A stretch of DNA of 64,000 nt from Euonymus europaeus (Eukaryota > Streptophyta > Magnoliopsida > Celastrales > Celastraceae), in the NCBI GenBank assembly GCA_963580455.1, contig OY756964.1, positions 22,728,001-22,792,000 of the forward strand, in the 5' to 3' direction. A program made the position numbers and the translations under genes. Below, in pieces: positions 11,274 to 23,012 of the stretch. Every line of letters begins with the position of its first letter. Within the stretch, counting starts at the first letter, position 1. The notes under the pieces were generated by a model that did not search any database, was not told the origin of the DNA, and was given only the letters and a program-made list of their open reading frames with translations.

Positions 11274-12491
11274 ATGGCTGAAGGTACCAGGTTGAAGCAG
11301 TTGGAGCACCACATCACCCAGATGCAAGGTCGCATGGACACCGTCGAAACTAGTGTCCAGGGTATCCATTCTCGTCTTGATGAGTTGAGTTCTAGCCAGC
11401 AGCGAATGTCCACTATTGATGGCAAACTTGATTGCCTCCTCGAGCACCTCGACAGCCATCAGTCGCAGTTGGACTCTATCCAGCGTCAAATTACTCAAAA
11501 CTCCAACCCACCACATCCGGTGGAGTCTGCTGGTCTATATCCTGGGAAGGGTCTTCTCCCCAACCCACCAGGGCCCCCGCTGGATTCATCCAAGGGTAAT
11601 AGTCATCCCCCTCCATGTGGTGATTCTTCTTTCCCAGCCTCTATTGATGTTACTCTGCAGGTGCTATCGCCATCGCCTGCTACTGACTCTGTCTCAAGCC
11701 TTTCTCCTATAAATGTCAACTGAGCAGTCATGTCTACCCCAAGCTTGACCTGCCTTTCTATTCGGGTACCAATCCCCGTGTCTGGTTGCGACGTTGTGAG
11801 AAATTTTTTGCTGTCCATCGCATTCCAGAGGGTGAGAAAGTGGAACTCGCTTCCCTTTATTTGGATGACTCAGTGGATTGCTGGTTCCAGGGCTGGATCT
11901 CTGGCCATTCTGAGACTACTTGGTTGGAATTTGTTCATGCGCTTTGTGAGCGCTATTTGGCGGACACAGCTGGGGATACTGTTCGCACTTTCAATAAACT
12001 CCATCAGTCTGACACCATTGAAGAGTACCAAAAGAAATTTGAAGAATTACGCGCTGCCATGCTAGTTCTAAATCCTCATCTTAGTGAGGAATATTTTATC
12101 AGCAGCTATGTGAGTGGCCTTAAAGACGAAGTACAATCCCTAGTTGATGCTTTGCACCCTCGTACTTTAGGTGAGGCCTATACTCAGGCCCTGAAGCTTG
12201 CTAAACACCTTGCCCTTTCCACTAAAAAAATTGATCCCATCAGAACAAAAAGTCCTTGGATTCCTAGCGCCACTACAGTACAGACCCGGACTTCTAAAGG
12301 TTTCTCTGACCGAAACTCTGTCCTCTGGCAGTGTGAAACCCACTGCTAGTCTTGAATCTCGGAAGCGGAATGGAGATTGTTTCAAATGTGGGGACACCTA
12401 TTTTCAGGGCCGTGTTTGTAAGAAACACTTATTGCAGATGGAGGCAGTGGACGATGTTATTCTAGAGGAGGAAGAGGAGGCCGAATTCTAG
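11274..12491 (+). pseudogene. Chromovirus gag (broken)
   Basis: The likely start is the ATG at 11274, opening a coiled-coil N-terminus rich in heptad-like Leu, Gln and Ser. TGA at 11721 stops this frame. The capsid-like region continues in another frame from about 11740 to 12230 (CEKFFAVHRIPEGEKV, WLEFVHALCERY, EEYQKKFEELR). A degenerate zinc knuckle (CFKCGDTYFQGRVC) lies near 12380-12420, lacking the His of a canonical CCHC. An in-frame TAG at 12489-12491 ends this part. Confidence 0.85.
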
Positions 12492-15400
12492 GAGGAGGAA
12501 CCTGGGGAAGATGGGTTTATTTCTTTACATGCTTTAGAGGGAACTTCTGGTGACACCACCTTTAAAATGCAAGGGGCATCTAAAGGGAAGGCTATTCTCA
12601 TTCTCATCGATACTGGAGCTACACATAGCTTTGTGGATCAACAATTGGCTAAAAGGCTCCAATACAAATTGTTGGCTACCACTCCTATGGCAGTTACAGT
12701 GGCTAATGGACAACAAATTTGTACTAACACTGTGTGCAAGGGCTTTACCTGGACTCTTCAAGGTCACGAATTTATTGCCGATCTGAGAGTGCTGGATTTG
12801 GGGGGTTACGATGTAGTGTTGGGAGCCACTTGGCTGAAATAACATAACAGTTTATTGGATTTCAAAACGATGACTGTGACTGTGGAGAGGCAAGGAAAAA
12901 AAATTCAATTGACTGCTAAAACTGAGCAAGGCAGCTTGAATAGTATTTCTAGCAAGAAGTTGTTCCAGTGGATTTCGAAAGGCAAACAGAAACATATGTC
13001 CCAGTTGTTCTGCGTCACAGTTACCGCTTGTGATGATGCTCATCTTCAAGAGGTTCTTTTTGATGACACAGCCCAGGTAGTTGATCTTCCAGCTCAATTG
13101 CAGGCCCTGCTTATCGAGTTTGATGATGTATTTCAAGAGCCTAAGACCCTGCCTCCACCTAGAGCCTTTGACCATTCCATCACCCTTAAGCCAAACACAG
13201 AACCATTCAATCTACACCCTTATCGATACCCACCAGTTCAGAGAGATGAAATTGAGAAGCAAGTATCAGACATGTTGGTTCAGGGCCTAATTCAACCGAG
13301 TCAGAGTCCCTATGCTTCGCCAGTGCTACTAGTTAAAAAGAATGATGGAACTGGGCGGTTTTGCATCGATTATAGACAGTTAAATTCCATCACTATCTAG
13401 AACCAGTTTCCTATCCCCTTGGTGGATGATTTACTGGATGAACTTTATGGGGCAAATTATTTCACCAAGCTGGACCTTCGGCAGGTTATCACCAAATAAG
13501 AGTCCAAACCGCAGATATTCCTAAAACTGCTTTTAGAACACATCAAGGGTTGTATGAGTTTAGAGTGATGCCTTTTGGGCTCACAAATGCTCCAGCCACT
13601 TTTCAGCATTTGATGAACCAAGTATTTCAGCCTTACCTCAGGCATTTTATCCTAGTATTTTTTGATGACATATTAAGCTACAGTCCTACTCTCTATGACC
13701 ACTACAAGCACCTCCAACTCACTCTTCAGACATTGAGATCACATCAGCTTTTTGTCAAGAAGTCTAAATGTTCTTTCATAGAAAGGAGAGTAGAATATCT
13801 GGGGCATTTTATTTCTGCAGTTGGAGTTCAAACCGACCCAAAAAAATAGAGGCTATGCAAAATTGGCCTGTGCCTCAGAATGTCAAGGGCTTGCGCGGTT
13901 TTCTTGGCCTTACGGGGTATTACAGGAAGTTTGTTCAATGATATGGGAGCATTAGTAAGCCTTTGACCCAATTGCTCAAGAAAGATTCTTTTCATTGGAA
14001 TCCTGCAGCTCAATTGGCCTTTGACCAGCTTAAACAAGCGATGGTTCAAGTTCCAGTTTTGGGACTCCCAGATTTCAACAAACCTTTTGTTATTGAAACT
14101 GATGCTAGTGGTAGTGGGTTGGGAGCTGTATTGATGCAAGAAGGCAAGCCGTTGGCTTACTTGAGCAAAGCCCTTGCTCCTAAACATTTGGGCTTGTCTG
14201 TGTATGAAAAAGAGTTGATGGCCCTATTGCTGACAGTGGATAAATGGAGGCACTACTTGGAGGGTGGTACTTTTGTTATTCAGACGGATCATGAGAGTCT
14301 TAAATTTCTACTTCAACAAAGATTGCATACTCAACTGCAGAAGAAAAGCTTAACCAAGTTATTGGGACTGAACTATGTTATTAAATACAAGGGCGCGAGA
14401 ATGTCGCCGCGGATGCCTTATCCCGCATGTGGGAATCTCATTCAGACAATATTGGTGCAGCTGCGTTACATAGTATTATCGACAGTTCCAATGTGAAAAC
14501 CACTGCTGAGTTTCATGGGATGTCAGTCATAGTCCCAACTTGGTTGGAGGAGGTGCAGAAAAGTTATCGCACTGATGAATTTGCTCAAAATTGCATCAGG
14601 GCCCTCACTATTGATCCAAACTCTCAGATTGGGTATTCTTATACTAATGGACTGCTCAAATTTCATGGCAAATTATATGTAGGAAATAACACTCCCTTGA
14701 GAGGACAGATTGTTCAAAAATTGCATGAGTCGGCAATTGGCGGGCATTCAGGAGTTCGAGCCACTTATCAACGGATCAGGCAGTTTTTTCATTGGAGGGG
14801 TTTACGGCAGGAAGTAGTGGATTGCATTCAGAATTGCGCTGTTTGTCAACAGTGTAAAGCAGAATATGTTCCCTATCCTGGGTTGCTCCAACCTTTGCCA
14901 ATTCCAGAGGAAGCTTGGCAACATGTTAGCGTAGACATGATTGAGGGGCTACCAAAATCCGCGGGAAAAACAATAATCATGGTGGTCGTTGACAGATTCA
15001 CTAAATTTTCCTATTTTATCAGCATGGCACATCCTCATACCACCACTGATGTTATGCGGCAATTTCTTTCGAATGTGGTCAGGGTCCATGGCATTCCGCA
15101 GAACATTGTCTCAGATAGGGGTCCGGTCTTCACTAGTCATCTTTGGCAAGAGCTTTGGAAATCTATGGGAACCACTCTATCATACTCCACAGCCTATCAT
15201 CCCCAAACGGACGGTCAAACGGAGCGGGTGAATCAGTGCGTGTAAACTTATTTAAGGTGCATGTGTTTATCTCAACCCAAGGCTTGGAGTCGCTGGTTAC
15301 CACTTGCTCAATGGTGGTACAACACTAATTTTCATACTGCTCTACAAATGACCCCTTTTGAGGCCTTATTTGGTTTCAAACCAACCCAAGTACCAGCAGT

Positions 15401-15965
15401 GTTGGACCTACAACCAAGGTCTTTTGAAGTGGCGGAATATTTCCAGGGAAGGCAGTTTATGGTTCAGGGTTTGAAAGCCAACTTACAGCGGGCTCAAGAC
15501 CGAATGAAAAAATTTGCAGATAGGTATAGGTCTGAGAGGGAATTCCAAGAAGGTGATCTGGTATATTTAAAATTGCAGCCCTACCGGCAGTCTTCAGCGG
15601 CTCAGCGGGGAAACAAGAAGCTTGGACCAAAATACTTTGGGCCTTTTACTGTGCTGGAGCGAGTTGGCAAGGTGGCCTACAAACTAGACTTACCAGCAGG
15701 GGCTCACCTTCGCCCTGTTTTTCATGTGTCACTCTTGAAGAAACAGTTGGGGGGTTCGACAATTGTTAACTCCAGATTACCAGAATTTAGTGAGCAAACA
15801 GAGGTGTTGCAATTGGAGCCAGTGGCCATCCTAGCTAAGCGTGAACGTATAGTCCAGGGGCAACCACACACAGGTGCTGGTTCAGTGGGCATCAACTAGC
15901 CCTTCCGAAGCTACATGGGAGCATTTTCAGGAGCTGCAGTGGAGATTTCCTCATTTTACGCCTTG
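12492..15965 (+). pseudogene. Chromovirus pol: protease, RT, RNase H, integrase, chromodomain (broken)
   Basis: Protease (12567-12842) has the catalytic LIDTGATHSF box. Reverse transcriptase (13100-13849) has [18 protein letters not shown] and an FFDDIL catalytic box. RNase H (about 14060-14330) has ETDASGSGLGAVL and QTDHESLKFLL. Integrase (14430-15700) has an HHCC finger (GGHSGVRATYQR...CAVCQQC) and the DDE residues in SVDMIEGLP, VSDRGPVF and QTDGQTERVN. Chromodomain remnants (TWEHFQELQWRFP) lie near 15920. Breaks: TAA 12840-12842, TAG 13398-13400, frameshift near 13482, frameshift near 13840, TGA 13939-13941, frameshift near 14390, TAA 15243-15245 and frameshift near 15860. Confidence 0.9.
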
Positions 15966-15982
15966 AGGACAATGCTTGTTTC

Positions 15983-15996
15983 TAAGGGGGAAGTAA
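15983..15996 (+). other. Polypurine tract of the chromovirus
   Basis: taagggggaagtaa directly abuts the 3' LTR and is the expected primer for plus-strand synthesis. Confidence 0.75.
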
Positions 15997-16255
15997 TGTT
16001 AAGTCTTTTGTTTATTAGTGTGTCCAGTTGTTTATTCAGGGTATTTTAGTCTTTTGTTGTTGGGATTATTTATGGCTGCTGCTGCAGTATTGTAGGCATG
16101 TTTTGGAATATATGAAAACCCTAATCTCCCTGCCGCTATATTCTTCCTCTCTGCCTTCTTCTCTGCTTCTCTAATTCTCATCCTTTCTTCTCTCTATTAT
16201 CTTGTTTCCCCCTTCCAGGTTAACTATTCACAGCAGGGCTGTTCTGGTCCTGACA
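15997..16255 (+). repeat. 3' LTR of the chromovirus
   Basis: 259 bp, same ends as the 5' LTR, followed immediately by the GATTC target duplication. Confidence 0.95.
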
Positions 16256-16389
16256 GATTCTTACATCGAGCTACCAATGCACTTATTAATACGTTGACTG
16301 GCTCAGATAGCAAATTGTACATCTTTTGCTAGAATTATGAAGATTGAATCCAACTTTTTTAAGATTACTTGTTAACCTAATCTCATTGC

Positions 16390-16870
16390 TTGAGTGTCAA
16401 GAAATTAGAGGTAAATCATGAAGATATGGGTATAATTAACACTGATTATGTTGCCTCTATATATATATATATAAAGTATTTCAAACCAAGAAAAGTTAAG
16501 AGAGTTGCATGTAAAGAGTTCGACAAAAATAGAAACTTAGAACCTAGAATATATCTACAGATGATAATTAACATTGATTACATCTATGACGGAGTGACCA
16601 TTGCTATTATTGCTATCTAATATCGGTTGGCTGACTTTTGTAGCTAACTTCTTTTGAAAAACTTGTGAAGATTTAATATGAGTCGACTGTTGAATAATCT
16701 GGATAGCAGGATGTGGAGCTAGTACTTAATTAGGGCTCGACATCATACTTGGTCGGTCCTGCCCGAAAATTTTAAGCTGAAGCCTGGGTTGATCATTCGG
16801 GCTTTGGGCCTATGTCCGGGCCATTATTCTCATGCAATGTGTGCCATGTCTCTGTAGATGGTTGGTTGGT
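16390..16870. repeat. Orphan copy of the neprosin upstream unit (b)
   Basis: From gtgtcaagaaattagaggtaaa onward this follows 22420-22900 closely (gtataattaacactgatta, tatata run, ttaagagagttgcat, atatcggttggctgac). The homology starts at tctcattgctt, where the paralogues have their start codon (minus-strand ATG), yet no signal-peptide exon precedes it. The array member here lost its gene body. Confidence 0.75.
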
Positions 16871-16976
16871 TTACTGGGTTGGCCTCTCAAGTAGAATAGT
16901 TGAATAATTTTTTTTTAGGAAAAGCATGACCATTACACAATTGAAACAAGCATGGCAGTCCTGCACGCTAAAAAAA

Positions 16977-18920
16977 AGAGTCGAAATCTGGAGTTATTGA
17001 GGATTCTCATTTTGACCGTCTCCAGGTGGATTTAGAAGAGGAGCTTCAGAATGAACGGGAGCTTATGGAGGATCTCTGAGTTATCACTACGAGATTAATA
17101 AACTAGAACATCAAAGGATTTCTATGAAAGAGTGGTTGCGAAATCTGAAGAAATTCGTGAAGGCAAAGATGGAGCTCTGAGGCCCTGCTTGGATAACAGG
17201 TTTCAACTGGAAATCAGGGTTTTTTAAAAGTAAGGGTTTTATAAACCCATGTTTGGATATACTTTTCACTCACCGGTTTTGGTAGGTTTTAAAACCAACC
17301 AAAACCAGTGTAATACAAAAATGACAGGTTGACAAAACACGCCAAATCGGCGTGTTTTCACTTGATGTTAAAATTTCTCCCATCTTTGCCCTTGACCTAG
17401 CGATACACACACGGGACTTCTCCATAACGGGACTTCTCCATTTTTCTTCCCAAAGTCGGCCGCTCTTCAACTTCCGATTGAAGCGACTAGAAATCTCTCG
17501 CAAGGTACGTCGATTTCGTTTTGACCCATTTCGTTTCTCCTTTTGTTTTGCCGTCGATTCCCTTTCATCATTGCAGGGCCACTAATTGGAAGTTTTTTGT
17601 ATCATTGCAGGGCCTGATTTGGGAGACTTCTTAGAAGTTCATTTTGAGGCTTTTTGACAAGGTTTGTATTCCCTTTTGCCCATATTTTTTGGTGGATAAG
17701 TGCTACTGTTAGTTAATTTCCAGGTTGGGAATGTTTTAGATTGCATAAAAATGAAATCGATCTCGTTGGGAGGTCAATTTGGGGAAATTGTCGTTTTGTT
17801 TTTCATGTACATGTTGACATTCGCTGGCCTTAATCTTGATATAATGGAACAGCTCTGCGGTTTTTTTGTTACAAGAACTCGGCTCTGTTTGTTTGGGACA
17901 TAGTTCCTAGAGAGATTATCCGAACCTTCATCCATTTCATTTTATGAACAATGGAATATGTTATTAATGAATTTATTTGCTCAATTGATCCATGTAAACT
18001 GGTGGGCAGTTTGTTTTTATTACTCTACCCTACTTTTCAGAGTTGATTGTTAATACAGTTTCAATTTTGAAATTGAGAGAGTACTTGGTTGTTTATCCCA
18101 AACCATATTTTCATCTGTTACATGAATCAATATGATATATTTGTCAGAAGCCACCGCATGAATTCTTCATTGCTATTCATTCTTTTCAAAAGTTATATTC
18201 TTAATTGATCTTATAAAGTCCATGACTTCTCTTATAACTCTCCTCCATAATGTATTTTATACAAGAGTGGCATTTGCCATTTTTACCGATGGAGGATATT
18301 ATTGCGATTAGCTGCCTCATGAGTTGGTAAAGCCTTATCCTCTGAAATAGGCGGGCTTAATGAGCTCACTAAATTTGGTAACCTGGAGTTTTTGTCAGAC
18401 TATATCAACATTGATGTGAATAGCATAAGGAGTTACTTTCTTTACAAAGATGGAACTTGAGGAATAATTTATGGGTCTGACAACCATAGTGCAAAATATA
18501 TTTGCAGTCTTTTATGGCCATGATGTATTATGGTTAGACACTTTAAACTGAGTTTCTATGTGCATAAAATTGATTATGATTCATCTGTTACATAAACCAT
18601 TCCACCTTTCCATTTCAATGGTTCCATTAGGTGACATATTCATAGATATAAACATGTAATTGTAATTTAAATACTTAAAAGGGTAGAATTGTAATTTAAT
18701 ATTTTTTAAAACTTCCAGAACCGATGCTTTACTGTCTTCCCAAGCACTGGAATTGACTGTTTTTAAAACCGTTACTAAAAACTCCCAAAACCGCTACCCT
18801 TATAACCGGCCAGAACCGCTACTTTAAAAACACCTCATTTTCGCTACCCTCTATTTTGCCAAGCAGGGCCTCAATGTATGCCTCAGTCACAAACATCATT
18901 CCAAACTTGAACGATGACTA
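16977..18920 (+). pseudogene. Coding remnant split by an inverted-repeat element, possibly SPC24-like
   Basis: Left of the element, 16977-17177 reads as a charged helical stretch (DRLQVDLEEELQNEREL, then, after a frameshift near 17080, NKLEHQRISMKEWLRNL and AKMEL). Right of it, 18873-18920 continues in a compatible frame as MYASVTNIIPNLNDD and then TAG. The join KMEL to MYASVT and the motif recall the coiled-coil to globular junction of plant SPC24-like kinetochore proteins. That assignment is from memory and weak. No other exons of such a gene were found. Confidence 0.35.
17178..18873. mobile_element. 1.7-kb terminal-inverted-repeat element, no transposase
   Basis: The ends are a perfect 15-bp inverted repeat, TGAGGCCCTGCTTGG at 17178 and its complement ending at 18873. 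Subterminal sequences are also related (tandem GGTTTT/AAAACC words at both sides). There is no transposase and no convincing open frame. It interrupts an apparent coding sequence, but I see no clear target duplication, so the superfamily is undecided. Confidence 0.65.
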
Positions 18921-20240
18921 GTTAGTTTCAGGGCAGATTGTGTGTGGCGATGCAAGTGCAGTTGTGGGCTTCGGGCTTGGGCTAGCATGGTCCTAAATTA
19001 GCCCACAGGGATCAGGCTTCAGATGGAGCCCAATCATAAAACCCAAACCCAAATCCACCAATATATATTTTTGGGCTACCTAAGTTCGATGCCATTTTAG
19101 ATTTGGGCCGGGCTTTGGCACATGGATCAGGACTAGTCTCAAACCAGGCGCCATTTAGTGACCGTGTGTTAAATGCATAAATTGTTGACATCCTTGTTTT
19201 TTTTTTTGATGAAAATTGTTGACATCCTTGTTGTATTAATTGAAAAACATATTTGATTTATGTTGAAGAGATTGATGATACGCCTAAAGATTCTACTGAC
19301 AAGCTTGTTAAATATTTTTGCTATTTGCTTCATAGGTTGCAACAAAATATTATTTATTGAGAGCATTTCTTGGCTTATAAGTTTGACAAAAGTGAGACTT
19401 ACATTTTCTTCTCCTTCTCCTTCACTTGTATGAGGGGCTTGAATAATGTTGTATGATTTTCTTGGTGAAAGCGGTGGAGAATTATCACCAACTAGTTATT
19501 CACCTATTGATGCCTTCCATGTTTTTTTATCATGATTGTAAGTGCTTGACACTCAAGTACACTCATAGGGTTTCACAAAGCGTGTCAAAAATATGTTTGT
19601 TAACTTCTGTGATGGATAAAAGATCAACCACTTCTGACGCGTTGGGGGTATAATTGATGGTTGTAATGAATCATATTTCATTAGCGTATCAGAATTTGTT
19701 GTCAATTCAAAGATTGTTGGGAACGTGCACTAATCTAACATTTTACCAAACGAATTGTGTGCAATCAAGATAGGGGTGTCAATGGTAGATATTTTGACAT
19801 ATTTTAGTCAAACCATTTAGTCTGTTTTGTCGGTTTTCCAATTTTTGGTCAATTTTTGTGTAAGTGTGTTTTTTTTATATAATAAAACTTGACAAATCGG
19901 TTCGATTTCGTTAGTTTTTTTTTTGACAACCCTAAATTTAAAGAACACAAAACTATTGATTTGGGGTTTGTCTTCCTGAAAAAGAACTTCAATATTTTAT
20001 TGGTGTCACGAAAAATAGTAATAGAAATCTACCGTTAAAATGAAAGAACTTTTATTGATATGGTTGAAAAGTAATGCATCATAGAATGTATTGAATTCTC
20101 ATTTAAGATACATCGAAGTGTATGAAAAAGTAATTGATAAAATTACAATAAAATGTAATTGAAAACTTTTAAAATAATGAGGATCAATTATGTAATATGG
20201 TTATACATTCTGTGTATCCCACAACTTTAAGCTGTGAAAA
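18921..20240. other. Intergenic stretch, no supportable gene
   Basis: AT-rich DNA with short open frames lacking recognisable domains. Confidence 0.55.
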
Positions 20241-20505
20241 GTTATGAGATGATTTCATTTCATTTAACACATCTTAAAGCTGTGGGGTTTGCAGATTTAA
20301 ACTCTGAACAAAATGTGACGTTTGGTTGACACAACATTTTATGCAGGTTCCACAGCGTGTAAAATGCGAAATAAAAAGTTATGGGATGATTTCATTTCAT
20401 TTAACACATCCTAAAGCCAGATATAAACTCTGAAAAAAAATGTGACGTTTGGTTGACACAACATTTTGTGTAGGTTCCACAGCGTGCAAAATGCGAAATA
20501 AATAG
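20241..20505. repeat. Tandem duplication, about 137-bp period
   Basis: gttatgagatgatttcattt at 20241 recurs as gttatgggatgatttcattt at 20378. The downstream segments (tgtgacgtttggttgacaca, aggttccacagcgtg) also recur in order. The two units differ at several positions, so the duplication is not very recent. Confidence 0.85.
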
Positions 20506-20798
20506 AACCTATGTATTCAAGATATGACCTCAACATCTTGAACTTCCTATTTGACAAACTTGTCTCTATCTTTCTCTCTGTCTTTCTAGCTATATAACTC
20601 AACGACAGCTTCATAGTCGAGGCTCGCGGTACGTATACCATTTCAATTGAATAGATCATATTGTAAACTAAAAGCCCTTTGATTATATTTATTTCAAAAC
20701 AAGATTTTTGACATTCATCACTTGATAATCAAAGCAAGCAATCAACAAACAAAAGACCACCCGAGTATTGTACCCTTGTATCATATTTATATTGGAAA

Positions 20799-22400
20799 TC
20801 AAGCACGTCCTGGGCCTCCGTAATAGAAACCAGGAGCAGTGCCATTGTCATGGATGCCATTAGGATGGATCTCAATGTTGTACCATTCAGGTTTGGTCAC
20901 TTCTTGTCTAAGGTTATCGGGAGAAGTCCAAACAGTGTTTTTAATTTCCAGTTGATCGAAGTAACTTGCTTTTCTATAACCCTGTTGAGGAAAGTGTCCA
21001 GAACCCATTTGAATTGGCGTTTGCATGATATTCGTATCTTGAGATCTCTTGTTGCTTACAACACCACCCCATTCAACATGAGTGCCTCCCTTCTTCAAAT
21101 GTGTAAATAAATAACCTTTCCAATAACCCACCTCTGTACCATTGATTTCAAGCCGCCAATTTTTTGAAACGACACTCTTTTTCAAAAGTAAAATAATTAC
21201 ATTAATCATTTTAGTTTTTTATAAAAAAAAATTAAAACATAATTTATTTATTTTAATTACCTTCGAGATTCTCACAGTCATATCAATTTGCTCACCATCA
21301 TAAGATGATACTCTATCAATTGTATCTCCTGGCCGGATTGTACCAGGACCGTAGAACGAGGTAAATCCCGCACATCCAAGTTGAAGGTAGCACGTTGTTT
21401 GGCAAGAATCATTCTATATATGAGAATAAAAAAATTAAGTTAACATCTACAAATTAATAAAATTTTAATATGAATAACAATTACAATATCATATAGTAGA
21501 TCGAACTGTATATAGTAAAAAATTGAACATTGAGAGTAAAGCATGAACTTACAGTCCAAGAAATAAAAAATTTAGTCCTTTGATCCTTATTATAAAGCCA
21601 TGGGTATACCTAATTTGAAGAGAATAAAATATATTAGAAATTTTTGCTAGATAACTTATGATAATAGAATAAATTAATTTATGATGGTTGGGGTCAAAAA
21701 AACTAACATGCCATCCAACTTCAATAGCCTCAAAACTCTCATTTGATTTTGATATGATACGAATATGAGCCGCGCTATATCCAATGATGTCCCTATCAAT
21801 CGATGGCTGCCATAGGTTTATACGTGCCGCAGACCCATTTACCCGATTTTGTGCTTCATAAACGACGATTGCAACCTATAATCGTATGCGCAAAATTGAA
21901 ACAGTTAAAATATGATTTAAATAATATTTCTAAATTTTATTTGAAGCTTCTTTTTAATTGATATATTTGTATTTTTGCAATTGTGTAGGCACCTATATTT
22001 TTAGGTAATATCCAGATACTTCAAAAAATTATTGATGAAAAAGGGAGAGTAGCTAGCTAGGGATTAGCTTATCAGTATTTTTACTATTGCCTTTTTCTCT
22101 AATGTATAAATTTGTTAATTACTGAACAAAGGTGATCACAAAAAATAAAAAAAATGGTAGCTTTTTTCCATCAATACAGTCGATGGTTTCTCCATTTGAG
22201 CTTTTTGTGTAATGCTCAAGCTTTTCAACTAATTAACACCATCAAAGTTTTAAATAAAAAAAATTCATAATATTAATTACCTCTGTCACCGACTGTTCGA
22301 TCTTGTTTGCTGTCATGGGTACATTTTGATAATCCAGAGCTGAAATCAGAGTATTTGTAAGAAGAAAGAATGCCAACAAAGAAAATATTAAGAACCTCAT
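20799..22400 (-). CDS. Neprosin-like glutamic peptidase, short form (copy 2, intact)
   Basis: Exons 22281-22400, 21708-21875, 21553-21609, 21261-21413 and 20799-21176 join without a break into 291 residues. Residues 1-22 form a signal peptide (MRFLIFSLLAFFLLT), so the product should be secreted. The rest is a neprosin domain: ARINLWQPSI, IRIISKSNESFEAIEVGW, VYPWLYNKDQ, two Cys pairs near CQTTCYLQLGC, VGYWKGYLFTHL, GGTHVEWGG, QMGSGHFPQQGY and FYYGGPG. The two Glu that correspond to the known catalytic pair of neprosin (in IEVGW and VEWGG) are present. The family's N-terminal inhibitory/activation domain is absent: the signal-peptide exon joins almost directly to the mature domain. Paralogues flank it on both sides, both dead. 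Substrate is unknown; characterised neprosins cut after proline. Confidence 0.85.
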
Positions 22401-22965
22401 TGCTTGCTGCAGTGTGATGAAACTAGAGGTAAATAATGCAGATGAGTATAATTAACACTGATTATACTGTCTATATATATAGTATTTCAAACCAAGAAGA
22501 GTTAAGAGAGTTGCATATAAAAAGTTAAAAGAGTGAGACAAAAATAGAAATTTAGAACCTAGAATACATCTATACATGGTAATTAACATCGATTAAATCT
22601 ATGACAGCGTGACAATTGCTACTACTATTGGTATCTAATGTCGGTTGGCTGGACTTAGTAGCTAACTTCTTTTCAAAATCTTGTGAAGGTCGAATAGGAG
22701 TCGGCCGTCGAACAAATTGGACAATAAATTATGGAGCTGGTGCTGAATTAGGGCTCAACATATATCAAGTCGGACGGATCCTGCCCAGCTCGAAAAATTT
22801 GGGCCCAAGCCCGAATTGACCATTCAAACTTTGGGTCAGGCTTGAACTAAAAATGATAGCCCAGGCCCGGCCTAGGCCTATAGGCCGAGCTTCGGGCCAT
22901 TGTTCCGGTGCAACGTGTGCCATGTCTCTATAGATGATCACAAAGCCAAACATGACGAGTAGTAA
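22401..22965 (-). promoter_or_regulatory. Upstream region of the intact neprosin gene
   Basis: About 560 bp shared with the other cluster members. A tatatatatag run near 22475-22486 lies about 75-85 bp before the ATG, suitable as TATA box. No specific regulatory site is recognisable. Confidence 0.5.
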
Positions 22966-23012
22966 TACGTGATGGTAATGAAAATGGGTCTTTGGGAGTA
23001 AAAAATTTGTTC

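Larger units (their letters stand above)
10961..16255 (+). mobile_element. Complete but defective Ty3/gypsy chromovirus (short-LTR type)
   Basis: Two 259-bp LTRs (TG...CA) bound a 5295-bp element, flanked by the 5-bp target duplication GATTC (10956-10960 and 16256-16260). Inside, in order, are an initiator-Met primer site, gag with a zinc-knuckle remnant, aspartic protease, reverse transcriptase, RNase H, integrase and a C-terminal chromodomain. That order defines chromoviruses; the 5.3-kb size and short LTRs fit the Reina group, which is inference. The reading frame is broken many times, so the copy is not autonomous. The LTRs differ at 4 of 259 positions, so the insertion is recent. Confidence 0.95.
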
